Source: Thermoleptolyngbya sichuanensis A183 (GTDB lineage: Bacteria; Cyanobacteriota; Cyanobacteriia; Elainellales; Elainellaceae). From it: 64,000 nt of DNA. Under the pieces are notes generated by a model, which saw only the letters and a list, made by a program, of their open reading frames with translations, ran no database searches and was not told the DNA's origin. The DNA lies in contig NZ_CP053661.1 in assembly GCF_013177315.1 (NCBI RefSeq), positions 62,001 through 126,000 on the forward strand, written 5' to 3'. Shown here in pieces: positions 53,383 through 62,446 of the stretch; position 1 is the first letter of the stretch; the number at the start of each line of letters is the position of its first letter. The position numbers and the translations under genes were made by a program.

Positions 53383-55239
53383 TCACTCCGCGACTCCTGC
53401 GTAGCTCGAGGCTTGCAGCCGAAACATCTGGGCATACTTCCCGCCCATCTCCATCAGTTCTGCATGGCTGCCCAGTTCCGCAATTTGCCCATGCTCTAGC
53501 ACCACAATGCGGTCGGCCATGCGGACGGTGGAAAAGCGGTGGCTGACCAGGAAGGTCATTTTGTCCTGCGTCAGCTGGCGGAAGCGCTGGAAAAGATCAT
53601 ATTCGGCGATCGCATCTAGCGCCGCCGTCGGCTCATCCAGGATCAGGACTTGGGCAGGAGTCATGAATGCTCTGGCCAGTCCCAGTTTTTGCCATTGCCC
53701 GCCCGAAAGCTCTGCGCTATCGGAAAAGGTTTTACCTAAAATCGTTTCATAGCCCCGTTCGAGGTCAGCAATCACGCCCGTCGCGCCTGCGTTTTGGGCA
53801 GCTCGCTCGATCTGGTCCAGGTCATCGCGGTGGCGCAGGTCGCCAAAGCCGATATTGTCTTGCACGCTCAGGTGATAGCGCGAAAAGTCCTGAAACACCA
53901 CACCCACATTCCGCCGCAGATCTTCCAGGTCGAAGGCAGTCAGCGGAATGCCGTCAATCGTGATTTCCCCCGATTCCACATCATAAAAGCGAGTCAGCAG
54001 CTTTAGCAGCGTTGTCTTGCCAGCGCCGTTCATGCCCACCAGCGCAATGCTCTCCCCTGGCTTCACGGTCAGATTAATGCGGTGCAGCGTGGGTTCACTC
54101 GCGCCGGGATAGCGAAAGCTCACGTCCCTTAATTCCAGCCCCCGACGCATTGGATTGGGAAACGCAATCGGGTCGGATGGACTCACAACCTGGGGCTGCA
54201 AGTTCAGAAATTCAAAATATTGGGACACGTATAGATTGAATTCATAAATCAATGCAATCTGGAACAAAATGCCCTGGATCAGGCCCTGCGCCTGCTGAAA
54301 CGCACCCGAGTACATGGTCAGATCGCCCAGAGAAATCGCACCCTGAACCGTCCGCACAATAACCCAGGCGTAGGCGGCGTAAAAGCCCGAATTGGCAATC
54401 AGCCCCACGCCAAAGCGGAGCCACGCATTTCGCGCCAGCACTTCGGCCATTTCCCGATTGAACTGGAGACGAATACTTTGCCACTGGCGCAGCAGGTAAT
54501 CGCCCAAGTTAAACAGGCGCACCTCTTTGACAAATTCCTGCGTGGTCAATACCTGCTGCAAATATTCCGCCAAACGGCCGCTCTCGGTCTGGCGACGCTT
54601 CAGCCAAAAGCGCACTCCCGAAAAGCGAATGCCGACCCAGAGCGCAGGCATAGAGGTCAGCAGCAGCAGCAACAGCAGCAGCGGATTAAATGCCACCAGC
54701 AGCGATAGCAAACCCGCAAAGGTGATGGACTGACCCGCCAGATCAATCAGCGTTTCAAACACGCGCACGGGGTAGGCGCTGCCGCTTTGCTGGGCGCGGT
54801 TGAGCGTGTCGTAAAACTCTGGCAGTTCGTAGTGGGCCAGATCGAGCCGAATTGCCTGTTTTAGCAAGATTTGGTTGGCATACAGCGTGAAGCGGTCATT
54901 CAAAACCTGGGTGGTGTAGGTTTCAGCCTGATTAAGACCAACTTGCGCCAGCGTAATGCCCAGCCCCAGCCCAACCAAGCGACCTAAAACCGTCCAATCG
55001 ACTCCGGGCTGCGATAGCTCCAAGACCACCTGATCGACGATGAGCTTGCTGATGTAAAGCTGGGCGACGGGGATGAGGGCGTTGCTCAGCGTGATCCCCA
55101 GTTGCAGCAGCAGCAGCCGGGGTGCCGCTTGCCAAACCAACTGAACCAGGCGGGGCGTATTTGCCAGGACGGCCCAGAAGCGATCGCGCGGAGAAGGTTT
55201 TTCGGGGTTGCGGGAGAGGAACTTGGTACGTTTTGGCAT
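53383..55239 (-). CDS. ABC transporter half, fused permease-ATPase
   Basis: A 618-residue type I ABC exporter. About six membrane helices lie within residues 30-335, then the nucleotide-binding domain: Walker A GMNGAGKTT (about 405-413), signature LSGGQWQKLGLARA (about 510-523), Walker B VLILDEPTAALD (about 531-542), and the switch His in FLVSHRFSTVRMADRI. A homodimer would export a lipid, peptide or drug; the substrate is unknown and no partner half is nearby. The start ATG 55239 begins with a basic MPKRTKFLSRNPEK. Confidence 0.92.
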   Translation of the reverse strand: MPKRTKFLSRNPEKPSPRDRFWAVLANTPRLVQLVWQAAPRLLLLQLGITLSNALIPVAQLYISKLIVDQVVLELSQPGVDWTVLGRLVGLGLGITLAQVGLNQAETYTTQVLNDRFTLYANQILLKQAIRLDLAHYELPEFYDTLNRAQQSGSAYPVRVFETLIDLAGQSITFAGLLSLLVAFNPLLLLLLLLTSMPALWVGIRFSGVRFWLKRRQTESGRLAEYLQQVLTTQEFVKEVRLFNLGDYLLRQWQSIRLQFNREMAEVLARNAWLRFGVGLIANSGFYAAYAWVIVRTVQGAISLGDLTMYSGAFQQAQGLIQGILFQIALIYEFNLYVSQYFEFLNLQPQVVSPSDPIAFPNPMRRGLELRDVSFRYPGASEPTLHRINLTVKPGESIALVGMNGAGKTTLLKLLTRFYDVESGEITIDGIPLTAFDLEDLRRNVGVVFQDFSRYHLSVQDNIGFGDLRHRDDLDQIERAAQNAGATGVIADLERGYETILGKTFSDSAELSGGQWQKLGLARAFMTPAQVLILDEPTAALDAIAEYDLFQRFRQLTQDKMTFLVSHRFSTVRMADRIVVLEHGQIAELGSHAELMEMGGKYAQMFRLQASSYAGVAE

Positions 55240-55934
55240 AACACCCAGGAATGTGATACCATACTATGATAGCTTTAGTCTTTTGATATCGAATAAAGTG
55301 GCATCAGGTACAGCTAGAGGACAACAGACTGAACGCAAAAATCCTCTCTTCCTCTTCACTGCACTTTGCATTACCCCATAGATTGCCTGAGAGACACTGC
55401 AAGTTTGGATTGCTCGGTTCAACGGAACAAAGCTGAGGTTGAAAGGCCGAAACTGGAAGGCTGAAATTGACGGGAGAAAAGTCTAAGAAAAACAAAAATT
55501 ATATAAAGTTTCCGTGAAGTAAGTTTGCGGAAGAAAAACCTAAAATACGCTTGGGACGAAGGATTTACCCGATAAATCCGTATGAAGCTTGTGTAAAGTT
55601 TTCCACGCATGTTGGGGAACCCTGATCCCCAGGCAAAATTTCCTATGCTAGGCTAAGTCAGTTCCACAGCCATAAGTTGAACACGAAATGAGTACGAGTT
55701 GAGCGGTCAGCCGTTAGGCGACTCAAAGATTTTCTGCCTGGTGCAGATTTTTTGAGGTGCTTTGCGGATGGTCTGCTTCGATTGAACCCGATACGGCGCT
55801 GACTTACTACTGGTCAATGCGTCTGTGCTTAGTGTGCTTGGCGTGATGGACGGCCGTCAGAGTATTTTTGCGGCGATCGCCATCCCAAAGCTGGTTCAAG
55901 GTCTCGGCTCACCATGTCCTTCACTATGGAGTGT
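55240..55934. other. Long leader region of rlpA
   Basis: About 700 bp between divergent genes. Two minus-strand frames of 63 codons are not protein-like. The 300 bp before rlpA include structured-looking GC stretches, but I could not match a known riboswitch consensus. No terminator was found. Confidence 0.4.
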
Positions 55935-57173
55935 ATGTCTCAGAAACTTTGGAGCGGCCTCACGACTGCCGCCTTCCTGTTCACTGCTCTAGCACCTGTC
56001 TCGGCTGCCTTTGCAGACGCACAGACAGATCTCGCTAGCGAGGGTGACGAGGTTTCCCAGGAAAAGGTTCCCTCCCTGGATGCCTCAGCCGAGCTAGGTT
56101 CCCCTGAGCCACTGTCTGCAACCGTGGGTAGCGCCTCGGAAACAGATACAGTCCAGCCCGGAGCTATTTCGGAAACCCCGTCCACTCGTCGGATTGCTGC
56201 CGCCCTCGGCGAAGTCCGCAAGGTGGGCGAGTATCAAGACCAGGAAGAAACAGATACCGCTGAAGACTTGACGGTCACCATCATTCCGCATGAGGTGAAC
56301 AACCGCTCATCAGCCACGCTCCGTATTCAGAGCATTCCTGTCTTCACGTTTTTGGGTGCCGTCACCCAGCCCGATCCATCATCGGTTTCTACAGCAGGCG
56401 CTTTAGACAACGCGGCTGAAGGTAGGGCGACTGGCGAATCGGAAACGGTCAAGCGCCCAACCCCACCCGAAGCAGATGCGTCTGCGGTGGTGCCTGGGCA
56501 GCCCGATTCCGGCTCAAGTGCAACGGCGGATGCCTCGGCCGACCCGATGCAGCGAGCTGGGGCGATCGCCGCTCGATTGCGCCAGATCCACCGAGATGGC
56601 ACCAGCGCCGAAACGATTACTGTCCGCTGGGATGCCCAGCGCGAGCGCTACGTCATCCAGGTTGGCAGTGAAGAGCTAATCGAGATGAACGCCGACATCA
56701 TCTTGCCGGACACTACGCGCAACCCAGCCGAAGACGCGCTGCAAGCCACCAATCGTCTTCGTCGCTTGTTGGGCAGCGCCCCCCCGCTGCAAGATATCCA
56801 AGATCGTCCCCGTCCTGCGGTTCGAGTGTCAGTGTCTCCTGCGAACCGAACAGGCAGTACGCGAGTTGCATCAGGCATTGCATCCTGGTATGGCCCCGGA
56901 TTCCACGGCAACCGCAGCGCCAGCGGCGAAGTGTTTAACCAAAACGCCATGACCGCTGCCCACCGCTATTTGCCCTTTGGAACCCAGGTGCGCGTGACCA
57001 ACCTCAACACCGGACAATCGGTGGTGGTTCGCATCAACGATCGGGGCCCATTCTCACGGGGTCGAGTGATTGACCTATCGGCGGGAGCTGCCCGCGCCAT
57101 CGGCATGATCGGCAGCGGCATCGCACCTGTCAGTCTGGAGGTTATCGGTCGCAGCCAAACGGCATCGCGCTAA
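55935..57173 (+). CDS. rlpA: RlpA-like septal-ring protein with DPBB domain
   Basis: A 412-residue exported protein. The signal peptide is [26 protein letters not shown], with cleavage near 27. A long acidic, Ser/Pro-rich linker follows. The C-terminal double-psi beta-barrel includes [19 protein letters not shown] (about 318-336), [16 protein letters not shown] and [16 protein letters not shown], including the conserved Asp of RlpA lytic transglycosylases. There is no SPOR domain, unlike E. coli RlpA. ATG 55935 is preferred since it places the signal peptide at the N-terminus; two other in-frame ATGs lie up to 21 bp upstream. Confidence 0.85.
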   Translation: MSQKLWSGLTTAAFLFTALAPVSAAFADAQTDLASEGDEVSQEKVPSLDASAELGSPEPLSATVGSASETDTVQPGAISETPSTRRIAAALGEVRKVGEYQDQEETDTAEDLTVTIIPHEVNNRSSATLRIQSIPVFTFLGAVTQPDPSSVSTAGALDNAAEGRATGESETVKRPTPPEADASAVVPGQPDSGSSATADASADPMQRAGAIAARLRQIHRDGTSAETITVRWDAQRERYVIQVGSEELIEMNADIILPDTTRNPAEDALQATNRLRRLLGSAPPLQDIQDRPRPAVRVSVSPANRTGSTRVASGIASWYGPGFHGNRSASGEVFNQNAMTAAHRYLPFGTQVRVTNLNTGQSVVVRINDRGPFSRGRVIDLSAGAARAIGMIGSGIAPVSLEVIGRSQTASR

Positions 57174-57370
57174 TGCCAAAGGATGTAGCACTGCTTTGCT
57201 AGCGTCTATATAAGCATAAGTAAGCGCAGTTTGGAAAGCCCCTTTTGGTACGCATGTTTGAAGCAACGATTTGAAGCAACAGACTGTCGCTGAAGCGATA
57301 TCTCGCGATCAGAACTGTCCCGGTGTCAGCAATACGGCTGTGGAACGCATCGGCTAGATGTTGCTACCAA

Positions 57371-57405
57371 AACCCAAAGAGCTTATCGCAAGTGCGTAAG
57401 TCCTG
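57371..57405 (-). repeat. Truncated MITE, left half only
   Basis: The reverse complement of this 35-bp stretch matches the left end of MITE copy 4 (caggacttacgcacttgcg...). The hairpin and right end are missing, so it is a decayed copy. Confidence 0.7.
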
Positions 57406-57410
57406 TAACT

Positions 57411-57449
57411 AAAGCTGGGAGCGATTCACCAATCAACTCCCAGCTTTTT
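57411..57449 (+). terminator. Intrinsic terminator downstream of rlpA
   Basis: The arms aaagctgggag (57411-57421) and ctcccagcttt (57437-57447) pair perfectly over 11 bp around a 15-nt loop, followed by TT and a T-rich stretch. It is 240 bp after the rlpA stop. Confidence 0.75.
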
Positions 57450-57508
57450 GTTTAGCCTTGAGCAGGGGCTATGAAGCTACGAAATCAAGGCTCAAGGAGC
57501 GCAGGTTC

Positions 57509-58204
57509 CTATATAGGTGCAGGCGTTGTCGCCAGTGCAGCTTTTGTCGGGTCGGCGGAGGGGCAGAGATCGACCAACTGGCAGCGATCGCACGCCGGGT
57601 TCCGCGCATTGCACACAGCCCGCCCGTGATAAATCAGGCGAATCGACCAGTTTTCCCAGTCGGGCTGAGGCAACAGCTTCATCAGGTCGCGCTCAATTTG
57701 CACGGGTTCCGTGTGCGTCGTCAGCCCAAGTCGCTGGCTCAGCCGCTTGACGTGAGTATCCACCGTCACGCCCGCATTAATCCCAAAGGCATGAGCCAGC
57801 ACCACGTTTCCAGTCTTGCGGGCCACACCCGGCAGCGTCAGCAGTTCCTCCATCGTCTGCGGCACCTGTCCCCCAAAATCAGTGACGATTTTGCGACAGG
57901 CTCCCTGGATATTTTTTGCCTTATTGCGATAAAACCCTGTAGAGCGCACCAGCTCTTCAAGCTCTGCCAGGTCTGCACTCGCCATTGATGCTGCATCCGG
58001 GAAGCGGCGAAATAGCTCCGGTGTTACCTTATTCACCCGCTCATCCGTACACTGGGCCGACAGGATTGTAGCCACGAGCAATTGGACGGGCGTTTCATAA
58101 TCTAGCGAACAGGTCGCATCCGGGTAGAGCCGCCTCAGCCGATCCAAGATCTCCAGCGCCCGAGTTTCCAAAGCTCGCTGCTTCTGTCCCGCCCGTCTTG
58201 GCAC
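57509..58204 (-). CDS. nth: Endonuclease III (DNA glycosylase/AP lyase)
   Basis: A 231-residue Nth that removes oxidised pyrimidines. The helix-hairpin-helix LLTLPGVARKTGNVVLA (about 117-133) contains the catalytic Lys. VTVDTHVKRLSQRLGL has the catalytic Asp. The C-terminal C-x6-C-x2-C-x5-C Fe-S site (CNARNPACDRCQLVDLC) is complete. ATG 58204 gives a basic N-terminus. It lies 64 bp downstream of rseP in the same direction and may share its transcript. Confidence 0.96.
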   Translation of the reverse strand: MPRRAGQKQRALETRALEILDRLRRLYPDATCSLDYETPVQLLVATILSAQCTDERVNKVTPELFRRFPDAASMASADLAELEELVRSTGFYRNKAKNIQGACRKIVTDFGGQVPQTMEELLTLPGVARKTGNVVLAHAFGINAGVTVDTHVKRLSQRLGLTTHTEPVQIERDLMKLLPQPDWENWSIRLIYHGRAVCNARNPACDRCQLVDLCPSADPTKAALATTPAPI

Positions 58205-58267
58205 GCAATCTCTTCCTTGTCTAGAGCTTATCTAAAGCACGTTCCCGACGCAGGTCACTGAAGCAAA

Positions 58268-59359
58268 TTACTGAAGCAAATTTCTGAAAAAGGACAGTTG
58301 GGTAGTGTCTCGCACAATCAGAAACACGCCCAGCCCCAGCAGCAGCATCAATCCCGTCTGCATGACGCTCTCCTGGAAGCGAGTGGGCAGTGGTTTCCCG
58401 CGCAACGCCTCGATCAGCAGAAACGCCAACTGTCCGCCATCCAGCGCAGGCAGCGGCAGAATATTAATAATTGCCAGATTGATGCTGATGATGGCCGTGA
58501 ACGGGAACAGGTTAATCCAGTCATTTGCCGCTAGGTTTGCGCCCTGCTCCACAATCTTGACCGGGCCAGCCACCTGCCCTGACACCGACGAGAAGTTCGT
58601 AATCAGCGAGACAAAGCCCTGAACCGTCCGCGAGAACATATCCTGAAACTCTCTGGCAGCAAGGCTGAACACCTCGAAGAGTCCATTTGGACGGCGAAAC
58701 TCAACCTTGCCATTCGGGTTCAGCACTACGCCAATCTTGCCTACGCCTTCGGCATCTGGCTTTGGCGTAACGCTGAGATTGACCTGACCCGAATTGCGCT
58801 GAACGGTCAGATTAATGGGGCGATTTGGACTTGTAGTAATCGCCTCCATCAGCGCTTTCTGAGCGGCTTCGCCTTCGCCCAGGCTTTGCCCATTGACCGC
58901 CAGCACAATGTCGCCATCCTGCACACCTGCCAGCGCAGCCGGCGAATCGGTGGACACTACCTGCGGGATCAGCACGCCCGGTTCATAGTTAAACGCCTGT
59001 GGCACGCCAACAACTGCCACTTGCGTAACGAATACCAGATAGGCAAACAGCAGATTCGCAATTACCCCGGCGCTGATCACGATCGCCCGATCGAGTACGC
59101 CGCGATTCCGCATCAGGTTGGGGTCGTTGGGCGGAATGTCGCTGTCGGGGTCGTCGTCGGGAAAACCCACGAAACCGCCTAGCGGAATGGCGCGAATCGC
59201 ATACTCCGTTTCGGGGCCCTGATACTTCCACAAAATCGGTCCAAAGCCCAGGGAAAACCGATTGACATGAATCCCCTGGAGCCGCGCCGCCAGGAAGTGC
59301 CCCAGCTCGTGAACAAAGATTAGGAGTGCAAGAACTGCGATCGCCGCCAAAACCGACAT
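58268..59359 (-). CDS. rseP: RseP-type site-2 metalloprotease
   Basis: A 363-residue M50 intramembrane protease. The first helix has HELGH (H17, E18, H21). The PDZ domain is near 120-205 (PAALAGVQDGDIVLAVNGQS), and INILPLPALDGGQLAFLLIEA (about 300-320) supplies the second zinc-site motif with LDG. The last helix is at the C-terminus. One PDZ is typical of cyanobacterial copies. It probably cleaves a membrane-bound anti-sigma factor or signal peptides. gcvH is 107 bp upstream. Confidence 0.92.
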   Translation of the reverse strand: MSVLAAIAVLALLIFVHELGHFLAARLQGIHVNRFSLGFGPILWKYQGPETEYAIRAIPLGGFVGFPDDDPDSDIPPNDPNLMRNRGVLDRAIVISAGVIANLLFAYLVFVTQVAVVGVPQAFNYEPGVLIPQVVSTDSPAALAGVQDGDIVLAVNGQSLGEGEAAQKALMEAITTSPNRPINLTVQRNSGQVNLSVTPKPDAEGVGKIGVVLNPNGKVEFRRPNGLFEVFSLAAREFQDMFSRTVQGFVSLITNFSSVSGQVAGPVKIVEQGANLAANDWINLFPFTAIISINLAIINILPLPALDGGQLAFLLIEALRGKPLPTRFQESVMQTGLMLLLGLGVFLIVRDTTQLSFFRNLLQ

Positions 59360-59466
59360 AAGCTAGCCTGAGTTACTACTTTACAGTGCGTGCTTACGAC
59401 GCATCTTTACAATGCGCGTTTACAACGCATATTTGTTCATTCTAAAGGGATTCCCGGATTGATGGG

Positions 59467-59862
59467 TTACCCCTCCTCTCCCTCCACCAGCGCTACATAC
59501 TCTTCCATCGACAGCGCATCGTCTAGCTCGGCTCCATCGCTGACCTCCACTTTGAGCAGCCAGGCCGTGCCGTAGGGGTCGTCGGCAAGCTGCTCTGGCG
59601 CGTCAAGCAGGGGGTCATTGCGCTCGATCACCTTGCCAGAGAGGGGCGCTTTTAGGTCTTCGACAGCCTTGACCGATTCCACAGTGCCAAAGGTTTCGCC
59701 CCTTTCCAGCGCGTCGCCAACTTCGGGCAGTTCTAAAAACACGATGTCGCCAAGCTGATCAACCGCAAAAGCCGTGATGCCTATCGTGGCGGTATCTCCA
59801 TCCAGGCGGATGTACTCGTGAGAATCTGTGTATTTCAGATCTTCGGGATATTCCAGGCTCAT
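59467..59862 (-). CDS. gcvH: Glycine cleavage system H protein
   Basis: A 131-residue lipoyl carrier of the glycine cleavage system. The lipoylation site is the Lys in [20 protein letters not shown] (about 58-77, ESVKA). The family's length is normal, with [22 protein letters not shown] at the start. It accepts the aminomethyl group from GcvP and passes it to GcvT, encoded 137 bp upstream in the same direction. gcvP is not in the window. Confidence 0.97.
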   Translation of the reverse strand: MSLEYPEDLKYTDSHEYIRLDGDTATIGITAFAVDQLGDIVFLELPEVGDALERGETFGTVESVKAVEDLKAPLSGKVIERNDPLLDAPEQLADDPYGTAWLLKVEVSDGAELDDALSMEEYVALVEGEEG

Positions 59863-59999
59863 AGGTTTGGGCGCAATGAAGCGTACAGGAAAAGATTACC
59901 GTAATTTTCGGCGTTGGTCGGTCTGATTTCCGACAGGGCTGGGGCTTGATCAGCGCTCACAAATCAGCGTTTTTGCAAGTCAGCGTTTTCAGAGTCTTT

Positions 60000-61088
60000 T
60001 CAGCGTTTATAGAAGGGGCGCTTGACGACGGTGGCCGGGTAGCTCTTGCCGCGAATTTCGACTTCCAGGATTTGCCCGATTTTGGCAAGGTCGGCGAGGA
60101 CAGAGGCCAGGGCGATGGGGTAGCCCAGCGTGGGCGAGAGCGTGCCGCTGGTAATTTTGCCGATGGGTTCGCCGCTGTGCAGCACGGGGTAATCGTGGCG
60201 GGCGATGTTGCGACCTGTAAGCTGTAAGCCGATGAGCCTGCGAGAAACGCCGTCCTGCTTTTGCTGCACAAGGACATCCCGCCCGATGAACTCTGGCACT
60301 TTGTCGAGATGCACTAGCCAGCCGAGGCCGGCTTCGAGGGGCGTGGTGGTGTCGTCGATGTCCTGGCCGTAGAGCGCCATCGCCGCCTCTAGCCGCAGCG
60401 TATCGCGGGCCCCCAGTCCGCAGGGCACTGCGCCTGCATCGAGGAGCGATCGCCACAATTCGCGTCCTGTTTCTGGCTCCACCATCACCTCAAAGCCGTC
60501 TTCGCCCGTATAGCCTGTCCGCGCCATAAACCCTGGTTTTCCTAAAACATGGCCTTCGAGATGCCCGAATTTCGGCACGTTCGATAAATCTTCTTCGACA
60601 AACTTTTGCAGCGTGACGACGGCATCGGGCCCCTGGACGGCCAGTAAAGCGCGATCGCCCGACCAATCCTCCAATTCCACCCCTGAAAGATGTGCCAATA
60701 GCCACGTCTTGTCTTTCTCAGTCGTCGCCGCGTTCACAATCAGGTCTGCCCGGTCTGTCCCCTGGGCATAAATAATGAAGTCGTCCACAATGCCGCCCTG
60801 CGGATTCAGCAGCACGGTGTATTGCGCCATGCCCGGTTGCAGCCCGCCCAGATCTGTGGGCACTAGCCGCTGAAGCTGGGTCAAGATTGCCTCGCCACGC
60901 AGCACAAACTTGCCCATGTGGGAAATGTCGAACACGCCGACGCTCTGCCGCACGGCCTGATGCTCCTGTGTGATGCCGCCAAACTGCACGGGCATCTCCC
61001 AGCCCGAAAACGAAGTCATGCGGGCTTTTTGGGCGATCGCCAAATCATACAGCGGCGTTCTGCGGAGCGCGTCAGTCATAGAAGACAT
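60000..61088 (-). CDS. gcvT: Glycine cleavage system T protein (aminomethyltransferase)
   Basis: A 362-residue GcvT that moves the one-carbon unit from the H protein to tetrahydrofolate. [35 protein letters not shown] (about 14-48), [28 protein letters not shown] and [20 protein letters not shown] with a conserved Asp all match. ATG 61088 begins [15 protein letters not shown]. It is probably the first gene of a gcvT-gcvH-rseP-nth run. Confidence 0.97.
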   Translation of the reverse strand: MSSMTDALRRTPLYDLAIAQKARMTSFSGWEMPVQFGGITQEHQAVRQSVGVFDISHMGKFVLRGEAILTQLQRLVPTDLGGLQPGMAQYTVLLNPQGGIVDDFIIYAQGTDRADLIVNAATTEKDKTWLLAHLSGVELEDWSGDRALLAVQGPDAVVTLQKFVEEDLSNVPKFGHLEGHVLGKPGFMARTGYTGEDGFEVMVEPETGRELWRSLLDAGAVPCGLGARDTLRLEAAMALYGQDIDDTTTPLEAGLGWLVHLDKVPEFIGRDVLVQQKQDGVSRRLIGLQLTGRNIARHDYPVLHSGEPIGKITSGTLSPTLGYPIALASVLADLAKIGQILEVEIRGKSYPATVVKRPFYKR

Positions 61089-61278
61089 TACCGAAATGGG
61101 TCAAATATTAGCTGACTGTAGCCTGAGTATAGAAGGCGGGGCAAGGTGGTGCGAGTGGGGCGAGTGGACGAATCAGAGAATTAGCGCTAGACCCCGTTCT
61201 CCCAAAGCCGCGTCACGCCAAAACCCTGCCCTAGAATTAGGAGGGAACACAGCAACGGAGACACAAGAGGCGAACGCT

Positions 61279-61704
61279 ATGAGAATGCTGCATACGATGC
61301 TGCGCGTGGGCAACCTGGAAAAGTCGCTGGCGTTTTATTGCAATGTGCTGGGAATGAAGCTGCTGCGCCAGAAAGATTATCCCGGTGGCGAGTTTACGCT
61401 GGCGTTTGTGGGCTACGGCGACGAGGCAGATCACACCGTGCTGGAGTTGACCTACAACTGGGGCACGGACAAGTATGACCTGGGCAATGGCTATGGCCAC
61501 ATTGCGCTGGGCGTGGAAGATATTTACAAGACGTGCGATCGTATTCGAGAACTCGGCGGCAAGGTGACGCGAGAGCCTGGCCCCATGAAGCACGGCTCGA
61601 CGGTAATCGCCTTTGTGGAAGATCCCGACGGCTATAAGGTGGAGCTGATTCAACTGGGCACCCAGGGATCGGCGCAAAAGCAGGAAACGGCCGCAACGGC
61701 ATAG
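61279..61704 (+). CDS. gloA: Lactoylglutathione lyase (glyoxalase I)
   Basis: A 141-residue glyoxalase I detoxifying methylglyoxal. The four metal ligands are at the E. coli positions: H5 (MRMLH), E56 (VLELTYN), H74 (YGHIAL) and E122 (KVELIQ). ATG 61279 is the family start; the long open stretch upstream of it is not coding. aggagg lies at about 61238, too far to be its ribosome-binding site. The gene converges with the cupin gene across a clear inverted repeat. Confidence 0.96.
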   Translation: MRMLHTMLRVGNLEKSLAFYCNVLGMKLLRQKDYPGGEFTLAFVGYGDEADHTVLELTYNWGTDKYDLGNGYGHIALGVEDIYKTCDRIRELGGKVTREPGPMKHGSTVIAFVEDPDGYKVELIQLGTQGSAQKQETAATA

Positions 61705-61711
61705 CGAAAAG

Positions 61712-61760
61712 GGGGGCAGGAAGCCGCGTGCATTCCTCGCTCAGCCGAGCTCCTGCCCCC
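61712..61760. terminator. Inverted repeat between the convergent gloA and cupin genes
   Basis: The arms gggggcagga (61712-61721) and tcctgccccc (61751-61760) are perfect 10-bp complements with a 29-nt loop. There is no long T-run, but the position between two convergent stops fits a shared terminator. Confidence 0.55.
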
Positions 61761-61778
61761 GTGCAGCAGCCTGAATCC

Positions 61779-62225
61779 TTAGCTTGCGATCCCAATGGGA
61801 TACTCCAACTCCGCTAGCGCGGCGCGAGCCTTCACAAAATCAAACGGCATCGGCGGTTTCATCGGACGATAGTCTTTGGGGTGGGCATCGCCATGTCTCA
61901 GCACTGCGTTCACCAAAAAGCACGGCTCGGAACCCAGATGGATCGCGGCGTGTGGAATGCCGGGGGGAATCGTGACCACCGTGGGGTGGCGATCGCTCAA
62001 GGGAATATATTGATACTCGCGGTTTTGTAGCACCACCAGCACAAAACTGCCGCGCACCACCAGAAGCTGGTCGGTCTGGAAGTGGTGGACGAATAAATCA
62101 TCAATCATGCCCGCCGGAATACTGACCAGCATCGTTTCATTGCTGGACTGGGGGGTATAAAACTCAGCCATGCCGCCCTTGATCGAGGTCAACGGGCGAA
62201 TTTCAACGCGACCTTTCAGACCCAT
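61779..62225 (-). CDS. Cupin-type protein (sugar-epimerase-like)
   Basis: A 148-residue single-domain cupin. SIPAGMIDDLFVHHFQTDQLLVVRGSFVLVVL (about 34-65) carries motif 1 with its His pair, and TIPPGIPHAAIHLG (about 83-96) motif 2. It resembles dTDP-4-dehydrorhamnose-epimerase-related cupins, but catalytic identity is unclear. The start is ATG 62225. It stands alone and its substrate is unknown. Confidence 0.75.
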   Translation of the reverse strand: MGLKGRVEIRPLTSIKGGMAEFYTPQSSNETMLVSIPAGMIDDLFVHHFQTDQLLVVRGSFVLVVLQNREYQYIPLSDRHPTVVTIPPGIPHAAIHLGSEPCFLVNAVLRHGDAHPKDYRPMKPPMPFDFVKARAALAELEYPIGIAS

Positions 62226-62446
62226 ATCAGCACCTCATCTGTGAGCGTACAGTTTTAGCCTATACGTCCACTATAAAAAGATTGTTACTGAAATGGCAAA
62301 ACTGGCACGTTTCGTGATAGAAAACCTCTTCTTTTTTACCAGGCGTGATCCTGCATAGGCAGGGGCAGAGCGCCAAACTCCCCACCCCTGCCAAACGGGT
62401 TGATCTGTCGCACCGATCGCGCCGGAGACTCAAGCCACAAACCCGA

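Larger units (their letters stand above)
57174..57508. other. Intergenic region downstream of rlpA
   Basis: About 335 bp between the convergent rlpA and nth genes. It contains a solo MITE half (about 57371-57405) and a clear terminator (57411-57449). No gene is supported. Confidence 0.6.

Noticed and set aside
55600-55934. c-di-AMP (ydaO) riboswitch before rlpA
   Set aside because: Only short resemblance (aacccga, gcgctgac) was found; the conserved GGGGAACCA-like and GGGGUGAAUC-like blocks are missing.
60970-61278. Long N-terminal extension of the glyoxalase I frame
   Set aside because: It overlaps gcvT on the other strand and has no family sequence; H5 places the real start at 61279.
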